In this document: positions 35,644 to 47,152 of the stretch, one piece after another
Numbering within the stretch: the stretch's first letter is position 1
How the letters are laid out: each line of letters begins with the position of its first letter
Notes under the pieces: generated by a model
The model's database searches: none
Told to the model about the DNA's origin: nothing
What the model saw: the letters and a program-made list of their open reading frames with translations, nothing else
NCBI GenBank assembly: GCA_950295325.1
Contig: OX485808.1
Span: forward strand, 43,978,527 to 44,042,526
Origin: Polytrichum commune
Lineage: Eukaryota; Streptophyta; Polytrichopsida; Polytrichales; Polytrichaceae
Length of the DNA stretch: 64,000 nt
Direction: 5' to 3'
Translations under genes and position numbers: made by a program

Positions 35644-35915
35644 GCCTCAAAGCTTCAAAAGTACCATTTAGGAAGAAACCTTGTGGATGCAACAGTTTGT
35701 TGAGGAGAGCGGCAAGAAGATGAGGGGCAGAGCGGTGTGTGGAGCGGCGAGAGGAGAGAGCATACGATGCAGGCGAAGCTGCGAGAAGTTGATCTGCGAG
35801 AGAAACCGTTGCTTCTTCGGCACATGAGATTCAAGATTCAAGAACCCAAGATTCAAGCGGAAGCAGGTGAAGATGCCGACGTCATCCATAGAATTTGTTG
35901 TCCATCCGGCCTTTT
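35517..35915 (-). other. Foreign ~400-bp segment captured inside the Tigger derivative
   Basis: This segment is bounded by sequences that match the full-length Tigger but has no match to it. It is richer in G and C. On the minus strand it can be read as partly overlapping frames, LLHPQGFFLNGTFEAL and NQFGVEDLVIDF, and a 73-codon frame at 35889-35668. It may be a transduplicated gene fragment. The source is unknown to me. Confidence 0.5.
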
Positions 35916-36100
35916 TTCATCCATGTTACTTGTTATTATCACACTTGCACTACAAATTTTGAAAAAAAAATGTGACATTATCAAGGGTGATAGTGATAAT
36001 AACGAGGGAGTTTTACACTATGGAAATCGGTTTCAAACTTTTAGGTGACAATATCAAGGTGTTCTATTAACAAGTGTGATATTATCAAGGTTAGGGTGTA

Positions 36101-37465
36101 GTGCAGACCTTGGACAATTGCCAAACTAATTATAGTTAACTATATTTTTTTCAATATATTCTAGGGAACAACGAGAATAATTTCAAACCAATTTAAAGAA
36201 CAACTATTGTTAACTAGAGAAAAATAAGACCATATTGAAGAGCAACTATAGTTTACTAGAAAAAATTCAAACAACTATAATTATGTAAGCATAGCTCCAC
36301 ATAATTCCTGCCTTCGAAAGCGGAGCCTGAAGTCCAACAAATCCTCCGAGACCTTGAGCCCCAAACCCTACACCCTCAATGATACATTTGATATTCATGC
36401 ATCAACTCCACAAGATTCTTGCCTCCCACAACAGAGTTTGAAGCCCAACAGATCCTGCGAGGCCTTAAGCATCAGCTCCACACCAATCCCACAATCCTCA
36501 AAATGCTTTTGCCCAAAACTATGACCTCTCAATGATGGATTCAACTACAGTGCACCAATTCCTAAGAATTCTCACACAAAAGTACTTCTGCCAATGCTCA
36601 CTCCTCGGTCTCAAGAGTTCGAAATATTCTCAGACACTGTGAGCCCAAGAACCTAGACTCAGCAATTTATCGAGCCCTTCAACTCGGACTCTTTAGCTCC
36701 ACAATTTGGTTCTCCAAGAATTAACACTGACCTAAATTCCTTAAACCCTTAAGGTTTCATCCATCATCCATCATCCATGACACTATTCGTACACTTCTTG
36801 ATAAAACGTGTCATGAAAAAAGTTACCACAGTGACATTTTATACTTTAACACCATATGACACAAAGTATCATATTTAGTGTAGTTACTTTGTGACATCGG
36901 TAGAGAGTTTCAAGGCCAAAGCATGCGAGAAGTTTGCGGGAGACAATTATTCTTCATTAAAATTTCCACTAGAACCCACGGATTATTTGTCTCCGCTCCA
37001 CGTTTTGCACCAATAGGAGGGAAAATTATTTATGTGAAATCGACTGTACAACTACAACTTACAGAAGTGCACTAAATATTGTAGCGAGTGTCACCGATTC
37101 TATTTGTCTTGATCAATAAGTAAGTTAGTGTGTTTGGAGGAGCATTGGCTGTATAAATTGCAAATTGCCCGTATAGTGTCACTAGCACTATTTGTAAACC
37201 TAACAGTATTTATCATTCCTTGTAGTTTTTCAGGGCATTATGGATTTACAAATTGTTGCACTTTTTGGTCACTTGCTTATGAATGTTCATCCGAATTTCA
37301 CTCATCCATGACAAAATTTGACTACGAAAGTGTTAGGATGCAGATTCTACCAAACTGACAGTAAGTTGGGATGACAAAACTTGTAATCTCATTCACAAGA
37401 AGTGTCATTAGAAAAATTACCACGTAAAACATTAAATACCATATGACAATAAATACAAATATTTA
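36101..37465. other. No gene recognised; imperfect repeats and MITE remnants
   Basis: Near 36293-36370 and 36404-36475 two imperfect copies of an AGCTCCACA...CCAACAAATCCT unit follow each other at about 110 bp. Near 36770 a short ATCC repeat occurs. At about 36860-36900 and 37090-37190 there are GTGTCAC and ATATTTAGTGTAGTT words of the dispersed MITE family. Confidence 0.45.
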
Positions 37466-37736
37466 GGGCTAGTTCACACGGGGTCCCAAGTCCCAACATG
37501 GAGGCAAAGTCCCAACTTTTCAACCTCAAGAAACATTTAAATATGGTTAACTATCAGTAAAGTCAAATCTTGACTTTTTTTTATGCAAAAAATATTGTGG
37601 GACTTGTATTGAGAGTTGGGTCTAGTTTTTTGCTCGACCCAACTCTCAACATAAGTTCCAAGCCTCACCTCCAAAAGAGTGTTGTCATGTAAGCATTCGT
37701 GTCATACTTAAGACTTGAGACTTGGGACTTGGGACC
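37466..37736. mobile_element. Tourist-like MITE, inverted relative of 10907 and 46733
   Basis: Begins TTA then GGGCTAGTTCACACGGGG and TCCCAAGTCCCAACATGG. It ends near GACTTGGGACTTGGGACC. The order of blocks is reversed compared with the copies at 10907-11580 and 46733-46986. The right end has diverged and I cannot confirm the target duplication there. Confidence 0.6.
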
Positions 37737-38159
37737 TTGTATAAAGTGGTGAGTCCCAACTTTCATGCTCCCAACGGTTGAGATTGCACAGATTGAAATT
37801 TCTACTAGTGTGAAATAATGGTCTTATGATGAATTCAAGCGATTTGCCCGGACGAATATAATGTACAAATGAATATAATGCACAGGTGAATGTGACGCAC
37901 AGACGAACGTGATGCAATTGAATGATTATGGAAATTAGAAGGTCATTACTTGGAGGGACTACAGTATTCCACCCATCTGGCCAATCTTGTGGGTTGTTAC
38001 TTCGCTTTGTAGTAGCAATTGTCACCACAATGTACTTGAACTATTGAAAACCAAATTTGTACACATTTTTTGATGTATAATTTCCAACCTAGATTCTTGA
38101 AATGATTATTTTTGTAGTTTGTACGTATTGACATAAGAATTTTGAAATTGACAGTTATA
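37737..38159. other. No recognisable feature
   Basis: AT-rich spacer. A short motif AATATAATGCACA/GAATGTGACGCACAG repeats imperfectly near 37855-37910. The minus-strand frame here has no domain. Confidence 0.4.
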
Positions 38160-39091
38160 TAAACTTAGAATTGGAAGAACTACACATCAACCATTGCAAA
38201 GAATGAAGAAAATTATCCAAATAATTACCCCACATGACCTCTTCAATCAAGTTGAGCATCTCAAAATGTGAGAGTTTGGAGGGGTTTCGTTTAGGAATAT
38301 GCACTCTACAAACTTTGGAGGAGTTACCATTTTATGGATGGAAACCTTTGAAAAAAATATTGAAAGGGTTCGAAGGGTTGACTTATTTTAAAAAAATTGC
38401 AGAAGGAAAAATGTGAAGCCCTCAAAAAATTTCATTCTGCAATATGTAGGCTTTGGAGAATTATTTCTCAAATGATAAAAACCTTCCAAGAAAATATCGG
38501 AAGGGTTGTGGGGTTGACTTGTTTGAAGAAATTGCACATGGGGGATTGTGAGGTCGCTATGGATTAGTTCCCTTTCGGAATATACACTCTTAAAGTTCTG
38601 GGGGCATTCTTATTCAACGGATGAAAATCTTTAAGAAAAATACCATAAGAGTTGGGGGGGGGGGGGACTTGTTTGAAGAAATTGCATGTGTGGGATTATG
38701 AGGCCCTAGAAGAATTTCCTTCTAGAATACGCACTCTCAAGGCTTTGGAGGAATTATGTTTCAAATGATGGAAATTTGTTAAGACCATCCTTGAAGAGTT
38801 GGGGGATTGACTTGTTTGAAGGAATTGCACATGGGAGAATGTGAGGCCCTAGAGCAATTTCCTTCCGGAATATACAATCTCAAGGCTTCGAGAGAATTAT
38901 CATTCAAAAGATGGAAATCTTCAAGAAGAATTTCGGAAGGGTTGGGGGGTTTGACTTGTTTGAAGAAATTGCACATGGGAGAATGTGAGGACTTGGAGAG
39001 ACTTTCTTCAAAAGTTTACACTTTTCTTGCACAATACGAGCTATATTGCGTGATCCCCGTGACTCTCACATATTTCTACTTCAAAGGGTAG
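38160..39091 (+). pseudogene. Decayed leucine-rich repeat region of a plant disease-resistance type gene
   Basis: At least four tandem units of 143-149 bp, each about 48 codons or two LRRs, start near 38517, 38666, 38809 and 38953; earlier diverged units begin near 38160. The clearest reads GLGGLTCLKKLHMGECEDLE, with SGIYNLKA and ELSFKRWKS segments. LxxLxxL spacing with CExLExxP is typical of LRRs at the C-terminus of plant NBS-LRR immune receptors. Frameshifts and stops separate the units, including a G homopolymer near 38660. No nucleotide-binding domain is visible upstream. It is a fragment. Confidence 0.72.
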
Positions 39092-39718
39092 GAGGATAGT
39101 CGACCTTCAGATAGTACTTTGAAGGTGTTTTTCTTATTTCTTTCTTGAGCCTATTGTCATGTGATCAACTACTATTATCTTGCACCCTCAATATCCCCCT
39201 CAATGATGATAAATGTTTCTCTATATAAACTTTTGTGAATTTTTATAACAAGCTAAGCATGTTATTACCTTCAAGTTAACTTCAAACACCGGCAACAGTG
39301 GAATCGGTGAAAGTCTAGACTCTATGTATACCAAGATGTCAGTAGAAACCATTGCATATGAACCGTCACAACATGACCCGCAAAGTCACTCTGATTTGAT
39401 ACTGTGTCTTGGGGGGCTTCTGCTTTTAATTGCAGCAACAATTGAGAAATGAAAAGAGTAGATAAGTTAGTATTTGAGTTGGTCGTTTGCTCAACCAGAT
39501 CAGCACTCATGTTGCAAGTTTCAGCGATTACCACGGGCAAATGGTTGTGAAACCTTCCAGAAGAATGGCAGTTGAATTCCATGTTAACGTCGAATTCAAA
39601 AGGAAGCAGTGCTGCTGTTACTTCAAACCACAGCAGTGGATGCAGTAAAAGTCTACACTAATCTCCTGCTTAAGTATGCACTTTGAACCGGAGCTGTTGG
39701 TGCGCACTTAGTTGGTAG
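39092..39718. other. No recognisable feature
   Basis: Only short frames. Near 39698 a GTGCGCACTTAGTTGGTAGG stretch resembles words at 40231-40300 in direct orientation. They may be subterminal repeats around the HTH frame. Confidence 0.35.
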
Positions 39719-40183
39719 GTGCGTATTTCACTCATATCACTTTCTAGACCCTCTTATTCGATGAATCGCAATGGGAAACAGATGAAACTTGAGGCAACTT
39801 GCTTGACCGAAGCCCAACGATGTGAAATCATTGCAAAGTTGAGCAAGCCGAACACGCTGAGCAAGCAAGCGTTGGGGCGGGAGTATGAAGTTAGTGAAGG
39901 CGCCATCCGGGAAGTCTGGGATAATCGGGAGAACATACTGCAACAACATCCAACTTATCGAGACATTTGTTTGAATTTGAAGGTGCTACCGATTTCAAAG
40001 GCTTTGAAGCTCTACACAACATTGTCCTCAACATCGATGACCAAATTGCTTTGCTCTAATGTTCAAACGGAAGTTGGACATATGTATGATGAATTGCGAC
40101 AATCATTTGAAAAGTTTCAGCGAAACGTTAACAAACTGACATTAATGTCAAGCATAAAAAATTCATGCATTCGTGGCAAATGA
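39719..40183 (+). CDS. HTH protein fragment, pogo/CENP-B N-terminal type
   Basis: A 154-codon frame. Residues about 28-75 (CLTEAQRCEIIAKLSK, LGREYEVSEGAIREVW) fit the psq-type helix-turn-helix found at the N-terminus of pogo and CENP-B transposases. The more likely start is the internal methionine before NRNGKQMKLE. The remaining 80 residues are helical-looking (HMYDELRQSFEKFQRNVNKL) and no DDE domain follows. It is therefore a truncated transposase, or a small DNA-binding gene derived from one. The intact frame, with no stops across 154 codons in AT-rich DNA, is notable. Flanking GTGCG/ACTTA words are direct, not inverted. Confidence 0.45.
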   Translation: MRISLISLSRPSYSMNRNGKQMKLEATCLTEAQRCEIIAKLSKPNTLSKQALGREYEVSEGAIREVWDNRENILQQHPTYRDICLNLKVLPISKALKLYTTLSSTSMTKLLCSNVQTEVGHMYDELRQSFEKFQRNVNKLTLMSSIKNSCIRGK

Positions 40184-41790
40184 CTCTGCATGATCTGTTC
40201 AAACAATAAAGTATGAACCCTAATTTTTGTCAAAAAATTGTGCACTTAACCAGGATGCGTACTTAAATGGGTGCGTAATTAAGCGGAAGATTATTGTGTA
40301 TATACCAAATGCTGGAAGCAACCGTTGAATATGATCCATGACAACTGAAGTCGTATGTATGCAAAATAAAATAAAATTGTAGTTTGAAAGAGAGGACTCT
40401 TAATGACGTTGTACTCACAAGGTTATTGTTCAAACACTTTTTTTATGACATAACCATGACTAGAGCTGCATGGAACCTATCATTGATGGCGTGGAGAATA
40501 GGTGAAAAAGTACACCATTTATGGTATTTAGTGTCACGTGCCCCATTTGCGAAGAGCCTAACCAAGATGTCTAGAGGTTTCAAAGTGTTACGTCCACTAA
40601 TTGCCACTATGATACTATTCATCAAACGTAAGGAACTTTTTTTAAGCTGAAAAATATTTATATTATGACATTTAGCATGGCACGTTGGGATACTTGAGAT
40701 GATGGTTTTGCGTTTTAGTATGCAGGGGATGATAGTATTGAGCATATTGATGGCAAGTGTCATGTGCATGGGTACACAACTCCCGTATTATATGGCCCTC
40801 ATTATAATCACTTAAAACGCATTTCAGTCCATTCTCAAGTGATACAATGTGTTGAAGTAAAGGAAACTCTTGTAGCCCTTCTAACCAAAAATGTAATTAT
40901 ATATAAGAAATGAATATTCTTTGAAGCATACAATTACATTAGGAAACCTAATTATATGAGTTTTTTTAATGCAAGTGCCATAGGTCAAACTACCCAAATT
41001 TTTGGGCTTTTTAATCATAAATAAATAAATAATGTTTAATTTTTATATAGAATATTTCCAATGATTTTAAATTATAATTGAAGGCAACTCCTCATGTGGA
41101 ACTTTTAAAATAATACATAGGCATAGGTTTTAAATAGGTGTTTCAGTTCTTTATATGCATTGTGGAGTTTTAAATATAACAAATAAATATGCAACCCAAC
41201 TTTCTCTACACCTCACTTTATTTAATTTGGTCTTCACCCAACTTTTTGGTCCTTTTTATTTTATACAAATTTATATTTTTTTAAACAAAAAATTGTCTTC
41301 TAAGCCGTTTTTAATATGATACCCCTTGCGTATAATATTCAGCATACTAATGCCAAGTGTTATTTGTGTAACTTTTGAGTCACCTTGTAGACCATTGTGT
41401 AACATAGGCTTACACCTCATAACACTATTGAACATACTCATGCCAAGATATTCAAAAGCGCACTTGAATGCCAAGTGTCATGAGGTGACACTACTAATGA
41501 AGTTGATGACCACTAATGTAATGTACCATACGCCTGAAAATTGGGTAAGTGACACTATTACGCATGTGACACTAAACATCATAAATTATGTACACCATTT
41601 ATGGTATTTAGTGTCACTTACTCTTTGGAATTATGCAAGGCTATAGCATCTTCCTATAGATTTCATATGTTATGGAGTGCAAGCATGGTATAGTGGAGTA
41701 CTCTTGATCCTTGGAAAGATTTAAATAGAAGTGATTCAACCAATACTCTAACTTTGAACTCCTTGAAAAGGAAGATCGTGAAAGTTAGAA
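40184..41790. repeat. Third, diverged copy of the GTGTCAC-rich repeat
   Basis: Segments 40490-40770 and 41330-41500 are collinear with 7650-8060 in copy A. They share ATTATGACATTTAGCATGG-type and CACCTCATAACACTATTG-type blocks. About 560 bp of unrelated AT-rich sequence lies between them. At about 41550-41640 a perfect-looking hairpin word, GTGACACTAAACATC...GTATTTAGTGTCAC, belongs to the same MITE family. Confidence 0.6.
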
Positions 41791-42526
41791 ACATCTTCCA
41801 CATATTTAATAAGAAGTGAAGACAAATGAAGCCCAAGAGTATGGTCAAACTCTAAATTTTTTTCAAAACTGCCACTTTTGGGCATCTATTAAAAAAAATC
41901 AGCACATTCAATTTTTGGTACATGGTCATTCTTCTTTATCCACATTCGGTTTACACCTCGTGAGGGGGCCAAGGCTTTCAAAACTAATTTCTTAAGAAGT
42001 TGGACCATGGAAGTTGGACCATGAACTCCGACCGTTGAAAAAGGCCCTCTTCCATGGTCCGACTTCATGGTCCATGGTGTAAACCGCCCCTTAGTGTCAC
42101 ATGCACTATTTGCAAAGGGCCTGAACTAAATGCCCACATGACTCAAAATGTCATGCTCACTAATTGTTGACGTGATTCTATTTGTCAACATAAGTAACTT
42201 CTTTAAGTGAAAATTATTTATATTATGACATTTAGAGTAGCACATTGCGATACGTTAGATGATAGCCTTGCACTTAAGTGTGCAAGGGGAAGACATTTTT
42301 TATCGCACTAATGGCAAGTGTCATGTGTTTACATTTTAGTATGCAAGAGGAAATTGTTCTAAGGACACTAATGGCAAGTGTCATTGGTGACACTTTAGTC
42401 AGTTTGTCGACCATTTGCGTAACATAGGCATGCACCTCATAACACTATTGGACATGCTCATGCCAAGATATTAGTAAGCTCTCTTGAATGCCAAGTGTCA
42501 AGAGGTGACAATTATGTGAAGTTGTT

Positions 42527-44241
42527 TGTAGAACAGATTTTTTGAATTAAGTTTTTTGAAGAACAGATGAAAATGTTGGACTATAGTCGGATGAAAGAGC
42601 TCTTAGAGCAGTTTTAGGAACTGAATGACCTCGGAGAGAAGTTATAACCGCCTGGAAGAGGAAGGGAGATAAAGGACTATAGTCTGGAGGAGAAAGAAGG
42701 CCATTTTCAACGAGTGTTTTCAGGCTATAGTCTAGAGTAGTCGCTATCAAGCGAAGAATGTGTAGGATCGGCCAAGTGCCGCAAATAGATTGACTTATTC
42801 CAACTCTGTGATAGAGTGGAGATTAAACTTTGTAATGAGGATTTAGTCGCAGTAAAATGGAATTACTATGATGCAGTAATGGTGTAAGTGAGCAGAATCA
42901 ACTGAGTATTATTGAGAGAATGCATATATTGAGTATGTCGAAGAGACGAGTCGAAGCACTGTGTGAGTGAGAGCCTGAGAAACTGATTGTATGAGAAGCA
43001 AGCGAACCAATAACCTAAAAAAAAGGAGTGAAGCGTACCAGAGTATAAACAAAAACAACTGAGAGCGAAATTGGAATCAGAAATTGAGCGAAGCATAACA
43101 GAGAGAGATTGAGTGAATGTGTATCAAAGAATAGAGATACAAATCAGGGAGCGGGGAGACATAATATTCAAGACTAAGAAAACCTAGAGAGAATGAATTA
43201 CAGAGAGGAAAAATGGAATGTTGTAAGAGCAATAGGGCTATAGTCCATCGGAACTTTACCGAGAGAGATAAAACCTGGAGCGCAATGGGGGAAGAATTGC
43301 CTACTTTGTGTTACTGAGAGTCATTAAGGATGAGAGCACCGAATCAGAGGCAAGGTGAAGCAAGAGAGAGATAATGTCAGAGAGTCGAGACTCACGCTAA
43401 GTGCGGAGCAGTGAAAGACTATAGTCCAGAAAGAGAGTTAACAGCGTGAGAGAGAAATAGGTTAAAGTGATGGAGAGAGGAGAAGAGGCAGGAGTGTAGC
43501 CTAATGAGGAGATTACAGACAAGTTAATCCCTGATAGGAGAGAAGTATGGGCTGAGAGATGTACTGTCCCTCATTACTTAGCATGTGAGATGACTAAGTG
43601 AGGTTGAGATAATGAGTTGAAAGAGGTATGATGGAGATTACCTAGGTTATTGGCATGAACATTAAGTGGCTAATTGAGGCATAAGCCAATATGGAATATA
43701 GTCCAGTGTGATTATTCTATCTTGAAGTGTGCAGAGATTGCAGACCGGATTGGAATGGAAGATGGTTCATGAATGAGATAAGTCTTTGAATTAATAGTAA
43801 CGCAAGAAAAATGAATAATTGAACCCTGGTAAAGAATGAATTTATTGGAATGAGAATTGTTGTTGTTACCTTGTTGTTTTGTGGACACCAAAAGATACTA
43901 ACCCCAATAGGATGAAAATCCATTGGAAGACTATTGTCCGGATACCAAAAGACTATTGACCAAGCTATTGAGCTTCACGACTGAAATAGGTCAAAGACAT
44001 AGAGTGATAGAAACTTTCCCTGAAGATAGGACGGAATCACTCACGACTAAGGAAGCACAAAGGAATCATAAGAGTGGGGAATAAGCGGAATTAAGAAGGA
44101 ATGAAGTAAGAAAAACCTCAAGTTGTTATTGTAATCCTTAAATCCAATGTGACATTAACCCTTATAGACACTATCTCAGTCTTCCTGGAGACTTTGTTCC
44201 ATGGGTTTTGTTATTTTGAGCCATAGCAAAAACTTACTACA
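42527..44241. mobile_element. 1715-bp solo LTR
   Basis: Bounded by TTGTT at 42522-42526 and 44242-44246, a single TTGTT being present in copy A at 8078-8082. The insert begins TGTAGAACAG and ends CTTACTACA, giving the TG...CA ends and 5-bp duplication expected of an LTR retrotransposon. There is no primer binding site, coding region or second LTR, so this is a solo LTR left by recombination. It is purine-rich (GAGAGA runs) and carries repeated GACTATAGTC palindromes. The superfamily cannot be told from an LTR alone. Confidence 0.88.
42579..43703. promoter_or_regulatory. Six-copy GACTATAGTC palindrome series in the solo LTR
   Basis: GACTATAGTC at 42579, 42675 and 43417, GGCTATAGTC at 42723 and 43236, and GAATATAGTC at 43694. 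The exact form is a perfect 10-bp palindrome. Repeated palindromes in an LTR are candidate transcription-factor sites; the factor is unknown. Confidence 0.55.
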
Positions 44242-44246
44242 TTGTT

Positions 44247-44650
44247 AATCATCGATGTAGCCTAGCATAACCCTTAGCTAGATCAAATCTACCCAAGGTT
44301 GGGCCCCACTTTGGGCCCGCCTCCTTCACTGCCCGGATAAAGCCTATGCTCCCCACCCACTCCGCCTGACTTTGAAAAATAAAACTACCCTTGCATTCTT
44401 GAAGGTTGTTTGTCCACATAACCCATAATGAGTGCACTTCATCTTCAAGGTCCAAACTCCAATATATATGTTCACTTCCATTGACTAAATAAGTAATTAG
44501 TTGGGATTTCATTTTTGAAGTGAATACGTCAATAAAGCATGTAATTAACTTGGAAGTCAATAAATATCACATTACCCTCATTAGCACTGAGGCTATAATT
44601 TTTGTGACTTACCAATGAAAGAGTCTTTGTCATTCTAAATGAGTGCCTGT
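44247..44650 (-). repeat. Repeat arm with conserved open frame, copy B arm 1
   Basis: Equivalent of 8083-8474. The minus strand has an uninterrupted 103-codon frame including NGSEHIYWSLDLEDEVHS and GSIGFIRAVKEAGPKWGP, which is broken in copy A. The hAT-like MITE site is unfilled here. Confidence 0.6.
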
Positions 44651-46512
44651 AATTCACTGCATTTGTTTATTGCAATTCTCTATCCCATATAAAGCCCTCC
44701 TGATTTGTGGTTTGGAACACAAAGCTGCTTAATAATTTATGGTTGAAGGTACTACATTCGTTGTGTTGGTTTTCTTTTTATAAAGAGATGAGGCTGACAA
44801 GCTGATAAATTTTACTGAAGAACATGGGCATTCGCATCCTGGCCAGAAGTCTGTGAATATTTTATACTTCTAATTATGGCACTCCAAACATGTACAAATA
44901 GTTGCAATGAAACACACTTTCTATCCGTTTGGAAACGAACAAAAATGTTCGTTTTAGATGGTGTTTTGAAATGAACAAAAACGATTTGATTCAAATGTTG
45001 TTTCCAAATTAGAGTCCAAGTTTTAAGGTTTGGTGTACCGTTGTCGTTGTGATTGTAGCTTCAACAGATGAAACTCAATTTCAAGCAACCTCTATACTTC
45101 AAGCCAAAGCCTTTTTGAAACAAGGACTTTGGAAAGCAACACCTATGATGATGATGATGATGATGATGATGTCAAAAGTGGCAGTTTTGTTAACCATTTG
45201 AGTAGTAAACATGATTTGATTGCTTCTAGTTTGCAAGAATTTGACAATTATGAGGATCCTCGTGCTTATTCTCACAAAATAACACACTTGAGCTTGTTAG
45301 GGCTTTGTACAAGTGATGGATTGTAATCCTAGAGCTTATAACATACTCTAGTTTCTTATCATGAAATTTGTGTGTTTCGAAAGATTTCAAAGTATGTTTG
45401 AAACATTTGTTCATTCGTTTTGAAACAATTCATTTCAAAACAATGTTTCAAAATGCACATTACAACTATGCATGTGCACAGGGTTGGGTTTTGGCTCTTA
45501 CAAATTCAAGGGTTTACCATGTTTCTCTCCCATTATGGACTTAATGTTTTGCAAATTTAAAGCATAAGGTATTGAGGCCTTAAACTAACCGTACTAAGTA
45601 TAAAATCGGACCACTTCGGCCATTCCCAATTGAAGGATGCATAAACACTTTTAGAAGAGCACCAACTTTGCCCATCGCAATGGCTAATCGAGAATCTAGC
45701 CGCTTAACGAGGTGGTGATATTGATCCACAAAAGGGGGGACACCTTCATTTAGTTAAACATCCTCATTTGCAATAAGGTTGATTTTGTAGTGATTCTCAC
45801 CTAGCAATCCAACATTAGTAGACCCCCCTAGTGAAGAGCAAAAGGCTCATTCCTTAAGATGACTTTGCATATTTTGTACGTTGCATATGAATTTATTATT
45901 GTTTGGAATATTTTGTGTAGACTATGTATATATTTATCTATATATGGAATTTTATGAAAAGATTTCCAAGCTATCTAGCCTACCTGAAATAGCAAAGGTT
46001 TCCTAAGTTGTTGCTATAAGGCCTTTGTACGTTAGTGTGTTTTTGCAACGCATCCATGATTTCTATGATGTCATGGCCATTAAATGTTTGTTGTTGATGT
46101 GCTTGACTTTTGCGTTGTAGTCCAAGCTCAATTTGGCCAACAATTGGTAAACATATGATTGTCATATAGGAATCACCTAAATTGTTAAGGTCAAATTTTG
46201 GGCGAGTTGGCCAAAGGAGGGTTCATGAGCTTATGTAGAAAGCGACCCCAAGTTTTATTAATAATGAAACGAGGATATCTTAAAATATTGGAAATGGGTT
46301 ACAAGAAATGAAATTTTAGCTTGTCATTTTAGGATTGGTGGACTAAGCTAGCCATACCCATTAATCACACCATATATTGGAATTTAAACATCTCTCAAAA
46401 ATTGATAGATTTAAAAAAATGAAATGCAAGTGCATTCACTTGGATTTTAATATGGAACTTGATGTATGAAGTTTTATTGAACTCATAATAGCCAAAAAGG
46501 CGACACCTACCC
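44651..46512. other. Shared duplication backbone, no gene recognised
   Basis: Equivalent of about 8870-10686. The stretch about 45085-45250 is missing from copy A and includes a nine-unit ATG microsatellite at 45145-45171. A plus-strand frame there, including a run of aspartates and then VKSGSFVNHLSSKHDLIASS, is open for 65 codons. It may be a remnant of a gene that was in the duplicated unit. Confidence 0.5.
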
Positions 46513-46732
46513 TTGAAATCAAAGTATCCCCTACATAACCCCATTAAAGATATGTTTCCATCACTATTTGGGAATGTTGTGTTAGGGAGCCTGAAGTATT
46601 TTCTTCAATTGGATCATCTTGTTGACATTAGTCAATATCTCCTAGAGGCCACCACACTCTTGTACTCTAAAAAAGTAGCCGGATTGAAACCACTTTCAAT
46701 CCCATTAGCCCTTTGACTTCCCGGACTCTTAA
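46513..46732 (+). pseudogene. LINE-like ORF2 C-terminal remnant, copy B
   Basis: Equivalent of 10687-10906, beginning YPLHNPIKDMFPSLFGN. Stops follow at about 46716. It is truncated at the Tourist-like insertion in both copies. Confidence 0.5.
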
Positions 46733-46986
46733 GGGCAAGTCCCAAGTCCTAAGTCTTGAATATGACATGGATGCCTACATGGCAACACTTTTTGGAAGTG
46801 AGGCTTGGGATTTGTGTTGAACAAAAAGCTAGACCCAATTCTCAAAAGAAATCCCACGATTAATTTTTCATAGAATAATTAAAATATTACTTTAATAATA
46901 ATCAACCATATTTAATGATTCTTTGAGGCTCAAAAGTTGGGACTTTGCCTCCATGTTGGGACTTGAGACCCCATGTGAACCGGCCC
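46733..46986. mobile_element. 254-bp Tourist-like (PIF/Harbinger) MITE
   Basis: TAA at 46730-46732 and 46987-46989. Starts GGGCAAGTCCCAAGTC and ends GTGAACCGGCCC. The uninterrupted form of the element at 10907-11580. Present in both copies, so it predates the duplication. Confidence 0.78.
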
Positions 46987-47152
46987 TAAAAAATCAATTT
47001 CATTTCATTGAGAACACCGTAGCAACTTTGGATAAAGGCCATGCTTGAGGCTATCTCAAGGCAAGCAGGGTACAAGGGTGCTAGTTTGAGGGGCCTATTG
47101 TGAGCAACTACACCAAGCATGCTCCGCCCCAGGCTACGCTCCTTGCCCACTA

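Larger units (their letters stand above)
35003..36098 (-). mobile_element. 1096-bp deleted Tigger/pogo derivative with foreign insert
   Basis: At a duplicated TA (35001-35002, 36099-36100). Ends CACCCTAACCTTGATAATG and, at the right, ATTATCAAGGTTAGGGTG. Left and right flanks match the 2766-bp element (11747-14512) closely, including the internal GTGACATTATC words. The transposase middle is missing and replaced by about 400 bp (35517-35915) not found in the full element. This is a non-autonomous derivative whose ends differ slightly (CACCC versus CAGTC). Confidence 0.88.
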
